Of a DNA stretch of 64,000 nt, positions 27,226 through 40,543 are shown piece after piece; the first letter of the stretch is position 1, and the number at the start of each line of letters is the position of its first letter. The notes under the pieces were generated by a model. The model was given only the letters and a program-made list of their open reading frames with translations, was not told the origin of the DNA and did no database searches. This DNA comes from Luteibacter sp. (lineage in GTDB: Bacteria; Pseudomonadota; Gammaproteobacteria; Xanthomonadales; Rhodanobacteraceae), in the NCBI RefSeq assembly GCF_009912395.1, contig NZ_WNDO01000011.1, positions 102,429 to 166,428 on the forward strand, given 5' to 3'. The position numbers and the translations under genes are program-made.

Positions 27226-27714
27226 ATGGCCGTTCACCTGGTTGCCGCGCTCGACGAAAACTTTGCCATCGGCAAGAAGGGCAACCTGCCCTGGCATCTA
27301 CCGGACGACCTGAAGTACTTCAAGGAGCTGACGACGGGACGGGCCGTCCTCATGGGCCGCAAGACCGCCGAATCGATCGGCAAGCCCTTGCCCAACCGGG
27401 TGAACTACGTGCTCTCGCGCAAGGGCGAGGCGCCGTACCCCGGCCAGATCACCGTGCGCTCGGTCGCCGAGGCCCAGGCCAGCTGCGGCCATACCAGCCT
27501 GATGGTCATCGGCGGCGGCGAGGTGTATCGCGAGGCTCTGCCGTATGCCCGCGAGCTTTACCTGACCTACGTCTACCACGCGTTCGAAGGGGCCGACGTG
27601 TTCTTCCCGGGCGTCGACTTCAAGCACTGGACCGAGGTCTCGCGCGTCCATCACGCGAAGGACAAGGACCATCCGCATTCCTTCGACATGGTCAAGTACG
27701 TCTACAACGGATGA
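27226..27714 (+). CDS. folA: Dihydrofolate reductase
   Basis: Reduces dihydrofolate to tetrahydrofolate with NADPH; target of trimethoprim. The 162 residues match the family. The active-site acid is D28 in LPWHLPDDLKYF, the cofactor loop GRKTAESIG is at about 43, and MVIGGGEVY supplies the second NADPH contact. AAGGAA lies 12 to 7 bases before the ATG. The stop overlaps the start of mutT (ATGATGA), so the two are co-translated. Together with thyA at 14.7 kb it completes the thymidylate cycle. Confidence 0.97.
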   Translation: MAVHLVAALDENFAIGKKGNLPWHLPDDLKYFKELTTGRAVLMGRKTAESIGKPLPNRVNYVLSRKGEAPYPGQITVRSVAEAQASCGHTSLMVIGGGEVYREALPYARELYLTYVYHAFEGADVFFPGVDFKHWTEVSRVHHAKDKDHPHSFDMVKYVYNG

Positions 27715-28640
27715 TGCATGTCGTCGCCGGCGTCCTCGTGGACGGGGCCGGCCGCATCCTCATCGCCCAGCGTCCGCCAGGCAAGCACCTGGCGGGCATG
27801 TGGGAGTTTCCCGGTGGCAAGCTGGAGCCGGGCGAGTCGCCCGATAGCGCCCTTGTGCGCGAGCTGGACGAAGAACTCGGCATCGCCGTCGAGCCCTTGT
27901 CCTTCGAGCCCCTGATTCGCGTGCCCTGGTCCTATGGCGAGAAGGGCATGTGCCTGGAAGCCATCGTGGCGCGCGCATGGCGTGGCGAACCCGCCGCGCT
28001 CGACGCTGCCGCCATCGACTGGCGCCTTCCCGCCGATATCGATCCGGCCATGCTTGCCCCGGCCGATCGACCCATCCTCGCCGCGTTGAAGTTGCCGGAG
28101 CACTACCCGATCACGCCGTCGGACGTTTCCGTCGAGGAAGCGTGCACGCGGGTGCGCGTGGCGCTGGCGCGTGGCGAGCGCCTGCTGCAATGGCGCGTTC
28201 CGCATGCATCGCTGGCGACGAGCCGCGAGGCGATCGCGAGCCTGCTGCCGGATATCGAACGCTTTGGCGCGTCATTGCTGCTCAATCGCGATATCGATAC
28301 GGCACGTACGCTCGGACTGGGCGTGCACCTTTCGTCGGATCAATTGCGCGGGCTGCGCGAGCGCCCGCTGCCGTGGACCCAATGGGTGGGCGCGTCCTGC
28401 CACGACGCAGACGAACTGGCCCTGGCATCGTCGCTGGGCTGCGATTTCGCGACATTGTCCCCGGTGATGCCGACCGCCAGCCATCCGGGCGCCGAACCGC
28501 TGGGCTGGCCACGCTTCGCGCGCCTGGCCGAGGCGGCGTCGCTGCCGGTGTTCGCCTTGGGCGGCGTGGGGCCGAGCGACGTGTTCGACGCGCGGATGCA
28601 CGCGGGACAAGGTATCGCCGGCATTCGAGGCTTCCTGTAG
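27711..28640 (+). CDS. mutT: MutT 8-oxo-dGTP diphosphatase fused to a thiamine-phosphate-synthase-like domain
   Basis: 309-residue fusion. The N-terminal Nudix domain (1-130) has a full Nudix box from GGKLEP at 35 through RELDEELGI at about 50; it removes 8-oxo-dGTP from the nucleotide pool. The C-terminal half (about 140-309) is a ThiE-like TIM barrel (LLQWRVPH, GLGVHLSS, GASCHD, FALGGVGPSDV), seen in many proteobacterial MutT proteins; its function is unclear and it is not expected to make thiamine phosphate. Two ATGs (27711, 27714) overlap the folA stop. The TAG stop lies inside a REP palindrome. Confidence 0.92.
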   Translation: MMHVVAGVLVDGAGRILIAQRPPGKHLAGMWEFPGGKLEPGESPDSALVRELDEELGIAVEPLSFEPLIRVPWSYGEKGMCLEAIVARAWRGEPAALDAAAIDWRLPADIDPAMLAPADRPILAALKLPEHYPITPSDVSVEEACTRVRVALARGERLLQWRVPHASLATSREAIASLLPDIERFGASLLLNRDIDTARTLGLGVHLSSDQLRGLRERPLPWTQWVGASCHDADELALASSLGCDFATLSPVMPTASHPGAEPLGWPRFARLAEAASLPVFALGGVGPSDVFDARMHAGQGIAGIRGFL

Positions 28641-28681
28641 GAGCGCGCTTGCGTGCGATCGCGCGCAAGCGCGCTCCTACA
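28636..28681. repeat. Paired REP palindrome 2
   Basis: 46-base hairpin with almost no spacer, placed exactly between the convergent mutT and enoyl-CoA hydratase genes. It supplies the mutT stop codon and ends one base before the other gene's stop. It probably acts as a two-way transcript end. Confidence 0.9.
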
Positions 28682-29437
28682 TCACTTGGCCTTGAGCTTG
28701 GCGACCAGCGCCTTCAATACCGCCTGCGTTTCGTCCGAGAAGAACGCGTCGATAAACGACGGATCGAGCAGTCCTTCGGTATCACCCCAGACCTTGACCA
28801 GATCCGCTCGCGCGATGGCGCGCGTGCCAAGCATCGCCTTCGGCGGCAGCTTCAGCATGTCGCCCAGCCATAGCACGGCACGCGTCACTACCTGTTCTAC
28901 GGTGGCCAGTTCGTCGACCAGGCCGATCGCATGGGCCTGCTCGGCGTCGACCATGGCACCGGCAACGAGCAGGCGCTCGGCGCGATGCGGGCCGACAAGT
29001 CGACGCATCGCGAACTGGATCGGCTCCGGAATGGCCATGCCGACCTGCACCTCGTTGAGGCCGATCTTGTAGACGCCGTGCGCCATGATGCGGTAATCGG
29101 CGAACAGCGACAGCACCGCGCCACCGGCCGGGCTATGCCCGGTGATCGCCGCCACGGTGGGGATCGGCGACGCGGCGATGGCGCCGCACAGGGCAAAGAA
29201 GGCGTTCCAGAAGTCGGCGACGCCGGCGTGGTCTTTCTGCAGCAGGGAAGGGACATCGACACCCGCCGAGAACATCCCTTGCGTACCCGACAGCACGATG
29301 CCGCGCGCACCGTTGGCCGGTGCGGATTCGACCGCGTCACGCAGCGCATTCACCAGGGCGAGGTCCAGCGCGTTCACCGGCGGACGCGCCATGCGGATTT
29401 CGTGGATGCCGCCGTCGTGAGGAAGGATATCGAGCAT
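28682..29437 (-). CDS. Enoyl-CoA hydratase/isomerase family protein
   Basis: 251-residue crotonase-fold protein. The oxyanion-hole stretches are GMFSAGVDVPSLL (about 53-65) and GHSPAGGAVLSLFADYRIM (about 96-114); one acid lies in GLNEVQVGM (E about 128). The usual second glutamate position is not obvious, so isomerase rather than hydratase chemistry is possible. It stands alone, convergent with mutT over a REP. The exact substrate is unknown. Confidence 0.85.
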   Translation of the reverse strand: MLDILPHDGGIHEIRMARPPVNALDLALVNALRDAVESAPANGARGIVLSGTQGMFSAGVDVPSLLQKDHAGVADFWNAFFALCGAIAASPIPTVAAITGHSPAGGAVLSLFADYRIMAHGVYKIGLNEVQVGMAIPEPIQFAMRRLVGPHRAERLLVAGAMVDAEQAHAIGLVDELATVEQVVTRAVLWLGDMLKLPPKAMLGTRAIARADLVKVWGDTEGLLDPSFIDAFFSDETQAVLKALVAKLKAK

Positions 29438-29575
29438 GGACCTGTCCGGATGGAGGATGGAAAGCCATTATGACCGCCCATCGGAGGTCATGGGAGTCGC
29501 TTCAGCGTCCGATCCGGCAGTAGCTGGCCCACAAGGCGGAGCACGCCATGCGGGCCAGTGATCGTCAAACGCCGA

Positions 29576-31051
29576 TCAATCCTTTGAAAGATCGTTGTCT
29601 GTCCAGGTGTAGCGCACCGAATAATCCAGCGTGGCGGTGCCTCCTGCGGGGACAGTCACCTTGAATTCCAGCTGTTCCGGGTTGGTCTTCGTCGGCTTGA
29701 TCGACGAGGAGGTGACCGTCCACGCACGCCAGCGATTCGGATGCTCATGCACGGTGACGACGCGCGCGTCCTTGCCGGCATTGGTGAAAGTCAGGCGGAT
29801 GCTTTCGTCGATCCGATGTTCGGGCGCGCTGGCCGTGAACGCTGTCTGTTCGCGTGTGGCGCGAAGATCGAACGCGTTGCCGAGGGTGACGATGGCCTGC
29901 TTGTTCTTCGGCGTGTCGTCGATGCGGCCTTCGCCGAGCAGTTCCGCGTTGCCGTCGCGGTCGGCGGTGAGCACGCGAACATAGCCGGCGGGCAGGCTGT
30001 CGAACGCCTTGAAGCTCACGCGCGACACGACGGGCGTGCTGTTGGGCAGGCCCATCTCGCGCTCCATGCGCGGGCGCGGCGGGATATAGCCCATGCCGCC
30101 GTTCGCGTCGTAGATGGATTCGCGCTCGCAATCGATCGTGCGGCTGTCGTAGAGCGGCGTCTGCGTGACGCTGCCGTCGGGCAGATCCACGGCGGTCGGC
30201 AGCGAGTAGGTGCGCAGGTCACCCAGCGTGGCCTGCTCGGGCATCGCGTCTTCCATCCCCGCCGCCATGGGCGCGGGTGCGGCCATGGCGCGGGCCATGA
30301 ACATCTTCGGCTGCGGCGCGGCCTTGGCGCGGTTGGCGTCGCCTGCCACGAGCTTGAGCGACACGTCCTTCCAGTCGCGACCGCTGCGGTTGGCGATGCT
30401 CGCCGACGCGTCGAAGCTCATGCGGCAGGTGTTGCCCGGCGCGAGGGTGGCGACATACGCACCACGCCAGCCGAGGCCCGAAGTGGGGTAGTCGAGCTGG
30501 GCGGCGGTCTGGCCCGCCGAGCCGCCGGTGACACGCACCTGCAGCGTCGAGCCGCGGGCGATCTCGGCGGCGTCGGTGACGTGCAGCGCGGCGTACTCCT
30601 TGACGACGCTGGTGCCGTTGTTCGGATCGCGCAGCACCAGCGCATCGCCACCGTGGACGAGCTTGCCACTGGCAATGGGCTGCCCGCTGCTGCCGATGAC
30701 GGTCACGTCGTGACCCACCAGGCCGTTCACGGCGGCGTCGAAGCCCTGGCCAAGCAGCAGGCGCTGCGAGACGACGTGCGCGCCCTTGCCGGGAAAGCGC
30801 AGGCTGAGCGCCTCGCTGTCCAGGGCGGACGGCAGGCCGCCGATGGAGAGGTCCTGGGTGCCGCCCGTGAGGTTGAAGGCGCGCCGTTCGTGGACGACGG
30901 CATAACCGTCGCCCGAGACGGCGTCGCCATTGGTGGCGAAAAGCTGGTCGCTATCGGCGCGGTACAGGGTGAGCGCGGTGCGCTCGTCGGCGGCGAAAGC
31001 GGGAAGGGCGACCGCAAGGGCGATCGCCAGGGTGAGGGGACGACGAAGCAT
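29576..31051 (-). CDS. DUF4139 domain-containing exported protein
   Basis: 491-residue protein with a signal peptide (MLRRPLTLAIALAVALPAFA) and a C-terminal DUF4139 region (about 190-490; SGLGWRGAYVATLAPG then a beta-sandwich with VTVHEHPNRWRAW and LDYSVRYTW). Members are secreted beta-rich proteins of unknown function. There is an Ala/Met-rich loop in the middle (MARAMAAPAPMAAGMEDAM). It is a single gene; the REP at 31109 separates it from the thioesterase upstream. Confidence 0.85.
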   Translation of the reverse strand: MLRRPLTLAIALAVALPAFAADERTALTLYRADSDQLFATNGDAVSGDGYAVVHERRAFNLTGGTQDLSIGGLPSALDSEALSLRFPGKGAHVVSQRLLLGQGFDAAVNGLVGHDVTVIGSSGQPIASGKLVHGGDALVLRDPNNGTSVVKEYAALHVTDAAEIARGSTLQVRVTGGSAGQTAAQLDYPTSGLGWRGAYVATLAPGNTCRMSFDASASIANRSGRDWKDVSLKLVAGDANRAKAAPQPKMFMARAMAAPAPMAAGMEDAMPEQATLGDLRTYSLPTAVDLPDGSVTQTPLYDSRTIDCERESIYDANGGMGYIPPRPRMEREMGLPNSTPVVSRVSFKAFDSLPAGYVRVLTADRDGNAELLGEGRIDDTPKNKQAIVTLGNAFDLRATREQTAFTASAPEHRIDESIRLTFTNAGKDARVVTVHEHPNRWRAWTVTSSSIKPTKTNPEQLEFKVTVPAGGTATLDYSVRYTWTDNDLSKD

Positions 31052-31108
31052 GTTTCTCTCTCTCCTTGGATGCCCGTGTCAGGGATCATACCGAGGCGAG
31101 ATGAATAC

Positions 31109-31176
31109 TGTAGGAGCGCGCTTGCGCGCGATGGGGGCTTGCGGCAACCCCCATCGCGCGCAAGCGCGCTCCTACA
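31109..31176. repeat. Paired REP palindrome 3
   Basis: Inverted arms around a roughly 20-base GC-rich spacer, between the thioesterase stop and the DUF4139 gene on the same strand. The right arm ends 8 bases from the thioesterase stop. Confidence 0.9.
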
Positions 31177-31184
31177 GGAAGGCT

Positions 31185-31603
31185 TCAGGCGCCAACCGCA
31201 TCCTTGACCGCCTGCGGCACTGGTACCGGCCGCCCCGTCTTCGTGTCGATCCAGACCATGGTGACGCTGCCGTCCGCGTGGATGCGGGTGGCGTCGTCGG
31301 CATCCAGGATGCGATGGCCGATGGTCATCGAGCTGGTGCCGAGGCGGTTGAGGTACAGCTCGATCTCGACGTTGGCCGGCCATTCGATCGGCAGGCGGTA
31401 GTTGATCTCGCTGTGCGCCATGACGGGTGCGGCCTCCGGGCTGTACCACTTGCCCGGAAGGTCCTGCAGCCACTTCAAGCGGGCTTCCTGCAAATACACC
31501 AGGTAGTTGGAGTTGTTGACGTGGTTGTAGGCGTCGAGGTCCTGCCAGCGGACGTCCATCGGAGTGATGAACAACGGCTTGGGCGTGGTCGTGTCGTCGT
31601 GGC

Positions 31604-31607
<4 letters not shown>
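31185..31607 (-). CDS. Acyl-CoA thioesterase (hotdog, 4HBT type)
   Basis: 140-residue single-hotdog protein. The active-site region is [17 protein letters not shown] (about 18-34) with the catalytic Asp before AYNHVNN. It probably hydrolyses acyl-CoA or hydroxybenzoyl-CoA esters as a tetramer. Its start overlaps the uvrA stop by four bases (ATGA), so it is translated from the uvrA transcript, a pairing that looks historical rather than functional. Confidence 0.9.
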
Positions 31608-34537
<2,930 letters not shown>

Positions 34538-34731
34538 GTGCCGACAAAGATGGGGGAAACGACGACTATAGCAAGGGTGTCCAGCCCCTATCCGTGGGCG
34601 ATATGTGACGTACCCTCACAAACCTTTTGCGGCCGATGCGGTTCTGTCCGGGGATTACCCGTTGCCGTCCGCCCCGGCTACCATGAGCCGGCCCCGGGGA
34701 GGGGCACCACCCATCCGAAGAGGACATACCC

Positions 34732-35232
34732 ATGCGCAAGTGGACAGGGATCGCGACCGGCCTCGTGCTGGCCATGTGTACGGCGGGGCAGGCCATGGCG
34801 GCCCAGCCCAGTGAGCAGCAGGTGCGGAAACTGATGGACGTGGTGGGCATGGGGCGCATGCTCAGCCAGATGAACAGCCAGATGGCCGGCGTGATGCAGA
34901 ACGCGCTGCCGTGCATCCCCGCCAGCTACTGGCAGGGCTTCGTGGATGCCAACGCCACCAATCAGCTGATCGGCCGCATGGTGCCGGTCTACCAGAAGCA
35001 CTTCACCGACAAGGAAATCGATGAACTGCTGAAGTTCTATTCCACCCCGACCGGCCAGAAGGTGATCCGCGAAATGCCCGCGACCATGGCCGAGGGCATG
35101 CAGATCGGCAAGGAGTGGGGCCAAGAGCGCGGCAAGCAGATGATCGCCCAGCTCCAGGGCCAGGGCACCCTGAACGCCCAGGGCCAGTGCCCGGCGACCG
35201 GCGCCGCCCCGGCACCCGCACCCAAGAAGTAA
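34732..35232 (+). CDS. DUF2059 exported protein
   Basis: 166-residue protein with a signal peptide (cleaved after AMAAQ region, about 24) and a helical DUF2059 domain with FTDKEIDELLKFYSTPTGQK (about 88-107), the family's most conserved stretch. The C-terminus is Pro/Ala-rich and ends PAPKK. Function unknown; probably periplasmic. GAGGACAT lies before the ATG. A REP follows the stop by seven bases. Confidence 0.88.
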   Translation: MRKWTGIATGLVLAMCTAGQAMAAQPSEQQVRKLMDVVGMGRMLSQMNSQMAGVMQNALPCIPASYWQGFVDANATNQLIGRMVPVYQKHFTDKEIDELLKFYSTPTGQKVIREMPATMAEGMQIGKEWGQERGKQMIAQLQGQGTLNAQGQCPATGAAPAPAPKK

Positions 35233-35239
35233 CCCTCCT

Positions 35240-35285
35240 TGTAGGAGCGCGCTTGCGCGCGATCGCGCGCAAGCGCGCTCCTACA
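35240..35285. repeat. Paired REP palindrome 4
   Basis: 46-base hairpin with no real spacer between the DUF2059 stop and the rplU promoter. It probably ends the DUF2059 transcript. Confidence 0.9.
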
Positions 35286-35355
35286 TGTTGATTTGTAAGG
35301 TATTTTTTGTGCGGAGTTCAGGGCCGCCTGTCAGTCCTCAGTCTTAACCAACTGA

Positions 35356-35385
35356 TTGACCTTGCCTTTTCCCTCCCGCTATAAT
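35356..35385 (+). promoter_or_regulatory. Sigma-70 promoter of rplU-rpmA
   Basis: TTGACC (35356-35361) and TATAAT (35380-35385) with an 18-base spacer. The -10 is perfect. It precedes the ribosomal protein genes with a leader of about 50 bases. Confidence 0.85.
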
Positions 35386-35442
35386 TCGCGGTTCGTAACA
35401 CCAGCAACACCCAAGAAGAACTACATAAACCAGGAAACAACC

Positions 35443-35757
35443 ATGAGCTACGCAGTCATCAAGACCGGTGGCAAGCAGTACCGAGTGATGCAGGGCGAAG
35501 TCCTGCGCGTCGAACTGCTCACCGCCGATGTCGACGCCACCGTCACGTTCGACCAGGTCCTCCTCGTCGGCGAAGGCGAGTCGATCACCGTCGGCGCCCC
35601 GCTGGTCGCCGGTGCCACCGTCAGCGCGAAGGTTCGCGCCCACGGCCGCGCCGATAAGATCCGCATCGTCAAGTTCCGTCGTCGCAAGCACTACAAGCGC
35701 ACGCAGGGACACCGTCAGCATTACACCGAAATCGAGATCACGGGCATCAACGCCTGA
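35443..35757 (+). CDS. rplU: 50S ribosomal protein L21
   Basis: 104-residue large-subunit protein that binds 23S rRNA. The sequence is typical from [13 protein letters not shown] to the C-terminal [15 protein letters not shown] signature. The ATG at 35443 is fixed by the family N-terminus. It is followed by rpmA after 20 bases and shares the promoter at 35356. Confidence 0.98.
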   Translation: MSYAVIKTGGKQYRVMQGEVLRVELLTADVDATVTFDQVLLVGEGESITVGAPLVAGATVSAKVRAHGRADKIRIVKFRRRKHYKRTQGHRQHYTEIEITGINA

Positions 35758-35777
35758 GTCGCCGGAGGATATGAGTC

Positions 35778-36035
35778 ATGGCACATAAAAAAGGCGTAGG
35801 TTCCAGCCGCAACGGTCGCGATTCGAACCCGAAGTATCTCGGTGTGAAGATCTACGGCGGTCAGGCTGTCGAAGCCGGTAACATCATCGTTCGTCAGCGT
35901 GGCACCAAGTTCCACGCCGGCGTGGGCGTCGGCCTCGGCCGCGACCACACCCTGTTCGCGCTGGTCGACGGCACTGTGTCGTTCAAGACCCGCGGCGACA
36001 AGGGCCGCAAGTTCGTCGACGTCGTCCAGGCGTAA
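35778..36035 (+). CDS. rpmA: 50S ribosomal protein L27
   Basis: 85-residue protein whose N-terminal arm reaches the peptidyl-transferase centre. It begins [16 protein letters not shown], the standard form needing only Met removal (no Firmicute-type cleaved extension). GGAGGA precedes the start. A strong terminator lies 24 bases after the stop, separating it from obgE. Confidence 0.98.
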   Translation: MAHKKGVGSSRNGRDSNPKYLGVKIYGGQAVEAGNIIVRQRGTKFHAGVGVGLGRDHTLFALVDGTVSFKTRGDKGRKFVDVVQA

Positions 36036-36053
36036 GCCTCCACGATGCGATAG

Positions 36054-37275
<1,222 letters not shown>

Positions 37276-37291
37276 GGGGTAGCGAGGCAAC

Positions 37292-37319
37292 AAAAAAGCC
37301 GGCGAAAGCCGGCTTTTTT
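37292..37319. terminator. Two-way terminator between obgE and rpsT
   Basis: AAAAAAGCCGGC-GAAA-GCCGGCTTTTTT: 12-bp symmetric stem with a GAAA tetraloop and T tracts on both strands, placed between convergent genes. Confidence 0.92.
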
Positions 37320-37343
37320 GCTACAGCGATGTCGCGCAGGCGA

Positions 37344-37607
37344 TTAAGCCAGGTCGCGGATCTTCGCGTTCAGGCGGCTCTTGTGACGAGCGGCCTTGTT
37401 CTTGTGGATCAGGCCGCGGGCGGCGTAACGATCCATGACCGGCACGGCAACGGCGTAGGCCGAGGCGGCAGCAGCCTTATCCTTGGCGTCGATCGCCTTG
37501 ACGACCTTCTTCAGTGCGGAACGCACCATGGAACGCGCGCTGACGTTGCGCAGCCGGCGCTGCTCCGACTGACGCGCACGCTTCTTCGCGGACTTGATGT
37601 TGGCCAA
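37344..37607 (-). CDS. rpsT: 30S ribosomal protein S20
   Basis: 87-residue small-subunit protein with the conserved start [14 protein letters not shown] and end [10 protein letters not shown]. The start codon is TTG at 37607, with GGAG about 10 bases upstream; no ATG fits the family N-terminus. E. coli rpsT also begins with UUG and is controlled at translation by S20, so the same autoregulation is likely here. The promoter is at 37649-37677. Confidence 0.96.
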   Translation of the reverse strand: MANIKSAKKRARQSEQRRLRNVSARSMVRSALKKVVKAIDAKDKAAAASAYAVAVPVMDRYAARGLIHKNKAARHKSRLNAKIRDLA

Positions 37608-37648
37608 GGTAAAGCTCCAGAGTTCGGTTGGTTTTAAAAAAGACACCC

Positions 37649-37677
37649 ATTGTGCGACCAAAAATGGGGCGCGTCAA
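37649..37677 (-). promoter_or_regulatory. Promoter of rpsT
   Basis: On the minus strand TTGACG (37677-37672) and CACAAT (37654-37649) with a 17-base spacer, about 40 bases upstream of the TTG start. Confidence 0.7.
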
Positions 37678-37839
37678 TAGGTTAGCCTTTCTCCCATGAA
37701 GGGTCGTGGCGGGAGGGGCTTGCCCGTCCGTGAATCGCCAGACGACAGACTGTCCCGCGCCCGGCTCCCGCTGTCAAACTATGGGTTTGCGGCGGCCTTT
37801 CCGGGGCCGTCCCGACCGCCCAAGGTAACCGTTGCACGG

Positions 37840-39447
37840 ATGAAAACCCCCAGCCTTCTTCGCGGCATGCTGTCCTTCAGCGGCATGACCATGGTTTCCC
37901 GTGTGCTCGGCCTGGTCCGCGACATGGCGATCAACGCCTCGTTCGGCGCCAACGCCGCCACCGATGCGTTCTGGGTCGCCTTCCGCATTCCCAACTTCAT
38001 GCGCCGCCTGTTCGCCGAAGGCTCGTTCTCGACGGCCTTCGTGCCGGTCTTCACGGAGGTGAAGGAGACGCGCCCGCACGACGACCTCAAGCAGCTGATG
38101 TCGCGAACCTCCGGCACGCTGGGTGGGGTGCTGCTCGTGGTGGTGGCGCTGGGCGTGATCTTCGCGCCGCAGGTCACCGCGCTGTTTTCCCCGGGGGCCG
38201 TCGAGACGCCCGAGAAGTTCGGCCTCACGGTCAATCTGCTGCGGCTCACCTTCCCCTTTCTGCTGTTCGTCTCGCTGACCGCCCTGTGCGGCGGCGCGCT
38301 CAACAGCTTCCACCGCTTCGGCCTGCCGGCGCTGACGCCGGTGATCCTCAACCTCTGCATGATCGGCGGCGCGCTGTGGCTGGCGCCGCGCCTGCATACG
38401 CCGATCATGGCGATGGGTTGGGCGATCCTGGTCGCTGGCATCCTCCAGTTGGTGTTCCAGTTGCCGGCCCTGCGCCAGCTCGACCTGCTGGCGATGCCGC
38501 GTTGGGGCTGGCAGTCGCCGGACGTGCGCCGGATCATGGGCCTGATGGTGCCGACGCTGTTCGGCTCCTCGGTCGCGCAGATCAACCTGCTGCTCGACAC
38601 GATCATCGCGTCGCTGCTGGTGGCGGGTTCGCAGAGCTGGCTATCGCAGGCCGATCGCTTCCTCGAACTGCCGCTAGGCGTGTTTGGCGTGGCGTTGGGC
38701 ACAGTCATCCTGCCGTCGCTGTCGCGCCATCATGTGGCCACCGACAAGGATGGCTTCTCGAAGGCGCTGGACTGGGGCCTTCGCACCACGCTGCTGATCG
38801 CCGTGCCGGCGATGTTCGCCCTGATGATCCTCTCGGTGCCGCTGGTGGCGACGATCTTCCAGCATGGTCGATTCACGGCGTTCGACACCCGCATGGCCTC
38901 CATGTCGATCTCCGCGCTGAGCTTCGGCTTGCCGGCCTTCGCCCTGGTGAAGGTGGTGCTGCCGGCGTTCTACGCGCGCAAGGACACCCGCACCCCGGTG
39001 AGGGCGGGCGTGGCGTCCCTGGTGTCGAACATGGTCTTCAACGTGATCTTCCTGGCCGTGCTGTTCTTCCTCTGGGCCACGCCGGCGCAGAAGGCGGGCT
39101 CGTGGTTCGAGGCGATCTCCACCATTCCGGGCCTGCACATGGCGCTGGGCATGGCCAGCGCGCTGGCCAGCTACCTCAACCTCGTGCTGCTCTGGCGCTG
39201 GCTGGGCAAGGCCGGGGTGTACACCCGCCAGCCGGGCTGGGGGCGTCATCTGGCTCGCCTGGGCGTGTCCTGCGCCGTGATGGTCGCGGTGTTGCTGGCT
39301 GGCTTGTACGTCTGGCCGGAGTGGAGTGACGTGGAGAAGTGGGAGCGTGTGTGGCGTCTCGCCGTGCTGGTCGGGGCAGGGGGCGGAGCCTACGTGGTGG
39401 CGTTGTTCGCCATGGGCTTCCGCCTGCGCGACCTGCGGGCGCGATGA
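37840..39447 (+). CDS. murJ: Lipid II flippase MurJ
   Basis: Flips the peptidoglycan precursor lipid II across the inner membrane. 535 residues with about 14 hydrophobic helices; the early motif SRVLGLVRDMAINASFGA and the following FRIPNFMRRLFAEG are diagnostic, with conserved Arg in the first helices. The ATG at 37840 begins the family N-terminus. It is divergent from rpsT and followed by ribF after 88 bases, as in many gammaproteobacteria. Confidence 0.97.
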   Translation: MKTPSLLRGMLSFSGMTMVSRVLGLVRDMAINASFGANAATDAFWVAFRIPNFMRRLFAEGSFSTAFVPVFTEVKETRPHDDLKQLMSRTSGTLGGVLLVVVALGVIFAPQVTALFSPGAVETPEKFGLTVNLLRLTFPFLLFVSLTALCGGALNSFHRFGLPALTPVILNLCMIGGALWLAPRLHTPIMAMGWAILVAGILQLVFQLPALRQLDLLAMPRWGWQSPDVRRIMGLMVPTLFGSSVAQINLLLDTIIASLLVAGSQSWLSQADRFLELPLGVFGVALGTVILPSLSRHHVATDKDGFSKALDWGLRTTLLIAVPAMFALMILSVPLVATIFQHGRFTAFDTRMASMSISALSFGLPAFALVKVVLPAFYARKDTRTPVRAGVASLVSNMVFNVIFLAVLFFLWATPAQKAGSWFEAISTIPGLHMALGMASALASYLNLVLLWRWLGKAGVYTRQPGWGRHLARLGVSCAVMVAVLLAGLYVWPEWSDVEKWERVWRLAVLVGAGGGAYVVALFAMGFRLRDLRAR

Positions 39448-39535
39448 GGGGCCTAGCCTCGCATTGTGCGCCGCAATGGGGCCGCTATACTGGCCCGATG
39501 GCTTTTATTCCGCATCGATTCCAGGACGCCCGCGC

Positions 39536-40492
39536 ATGACCCTGCGACTTCATCGTGATGTCGACGGGGCCTGCCTAGCGCCCGAAGGCAGCGTCGTCGC
39601 GATCGGCGCCTTCGATGGCCTGCACCTGGGCCACCAGGCGATCCTCGCCGAGGTCCGTCGCCGTGCAGCCGACCAGGGGCTCGCCCCTGCCGTGATCACC
39701 TTCGAGCCGCTGCCGCGTGCCTACTTCTCGAAGGAGTCGGTGCCGCGTCTGTCGGGTGTCCGCGAGAAGGCCGAAGGCATGGGCGCGGCGGGTATCCGCG
39801 AGCTGTTGTCCCTGCGCTTCGATCAGGCCCTCACCGAGATGTCCGCCGAGGACTTCGTCCGCCATGTGATCGTGGGGCGGCTCGCCGCCCGCGAAGTGTG
39901 GGTGGGCGAGGACTTCCGCTTCGGCCACAAGCGCGGTGGCGATTTCGCCCTGCTGCAGCGAATGGGTGCCGAGCTAGGTTTCACAGCCCACGCCGTGGCC
40001 CCCGTCCTCGTCGACGGTGAGCGCGTCTCCTCCTCGAAGGTGCGCACGTTGCTCGCCGAAAGCCGCTTCGCCGACGCGACGACCCTGCTGGGCCGTCCCT
40101 TCGTCATCGACGGACACGTGGAGCATGGCCAGCAACTCGGTCGCACGCTGGGCTATCCCACCGCCAACGTCCACCTGCGCGATCGCGTGAGCCCCATCCA
40201 GGGCATCTTCGCGGTGCGCGTGGGCGTGGGCGACGGTCCGTGCAGCTGGCCCGGCGTGGCCAGCCTCGGTTTCCGTCCCACGGTGAACGAGGTGCGCGAG
40301 CCCCTGCTCGAAGCCCACCTTTTCGATTTCTCCGGCGACCTCTACGGCCAGCGCATCGGCGTGGAGTTCGTGCGGAAACTGCGCGACGAAGAAAAATTCG
40401 ACGGCCTCGACGCCCTGACCGCACAAATGCGCAAGGACGAGATCGCCGCCCGGCAGGCCCTTGGGATGAACCCCATACTTGTCGATGCATGA
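39536..40492 (+). CDS. ribF: Bifunctional riboflavin kinase/FAD synthetase
   Basis: Makes FMN from riboflavin and FAD from FMN. 318 residues: N-terminal FAD synthetase of the nucleotidyl-transferase fold (GAFDGLHLGHQAIL at about 23, later VSSSKVRTLL), then the riboflavin kinase barrel (about 185-310; GRTLGYPTANV). murJ-ribF-ileS-lspA-ispH is the canonical order. A bacterial-type GGATGxxRK riboswitch is not visible upstream. Confidence 0.97.
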   Translation: MTLRLHRDVDGACLAPEGSVVAIGAFDGLHLGHQAILAEVRRRAADQGLAPAVITFEPLPRAYFSKESVPRLSGVREKAEGMGAAGIRELLSLRFDQALTEMSAEDFVRHVIVGRLAAREVWVGEDFRFGHKRGGDFALLQRMGAELGFTAHAVAPVLVDGERVSSSKVRTLLAESRFADATTLLGRPFVIDGHVEHGQQLGRTLGYPTANVHLRDRVSPIQGIFAVRVGVGDGPCSWPGVASLGFRPTVNEVREPLLEAHLFDFSGDLYGQRIGVEFVRKLRDEEKFDGLDALTAQMRKDEIAARQALGMNPILVDA

Positions 40493-40543
40493 CGCGATGC
40501 GCGGCCCCCGGGCCGCGACCCGAAACAACCACGGTTCCCAGCG

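Noticed and set aside
28636..28681. Considered as an ordinary terminator only
   Set aside because: No T tract and the same sequence recurs at five other places, so it is better called a REP that may also terminate.
39448..39535. Looked for an FMN riboswitch before ribF
   Set aside because: The gap is only 88 bases and lacks the conserved FMN aptamer segments.
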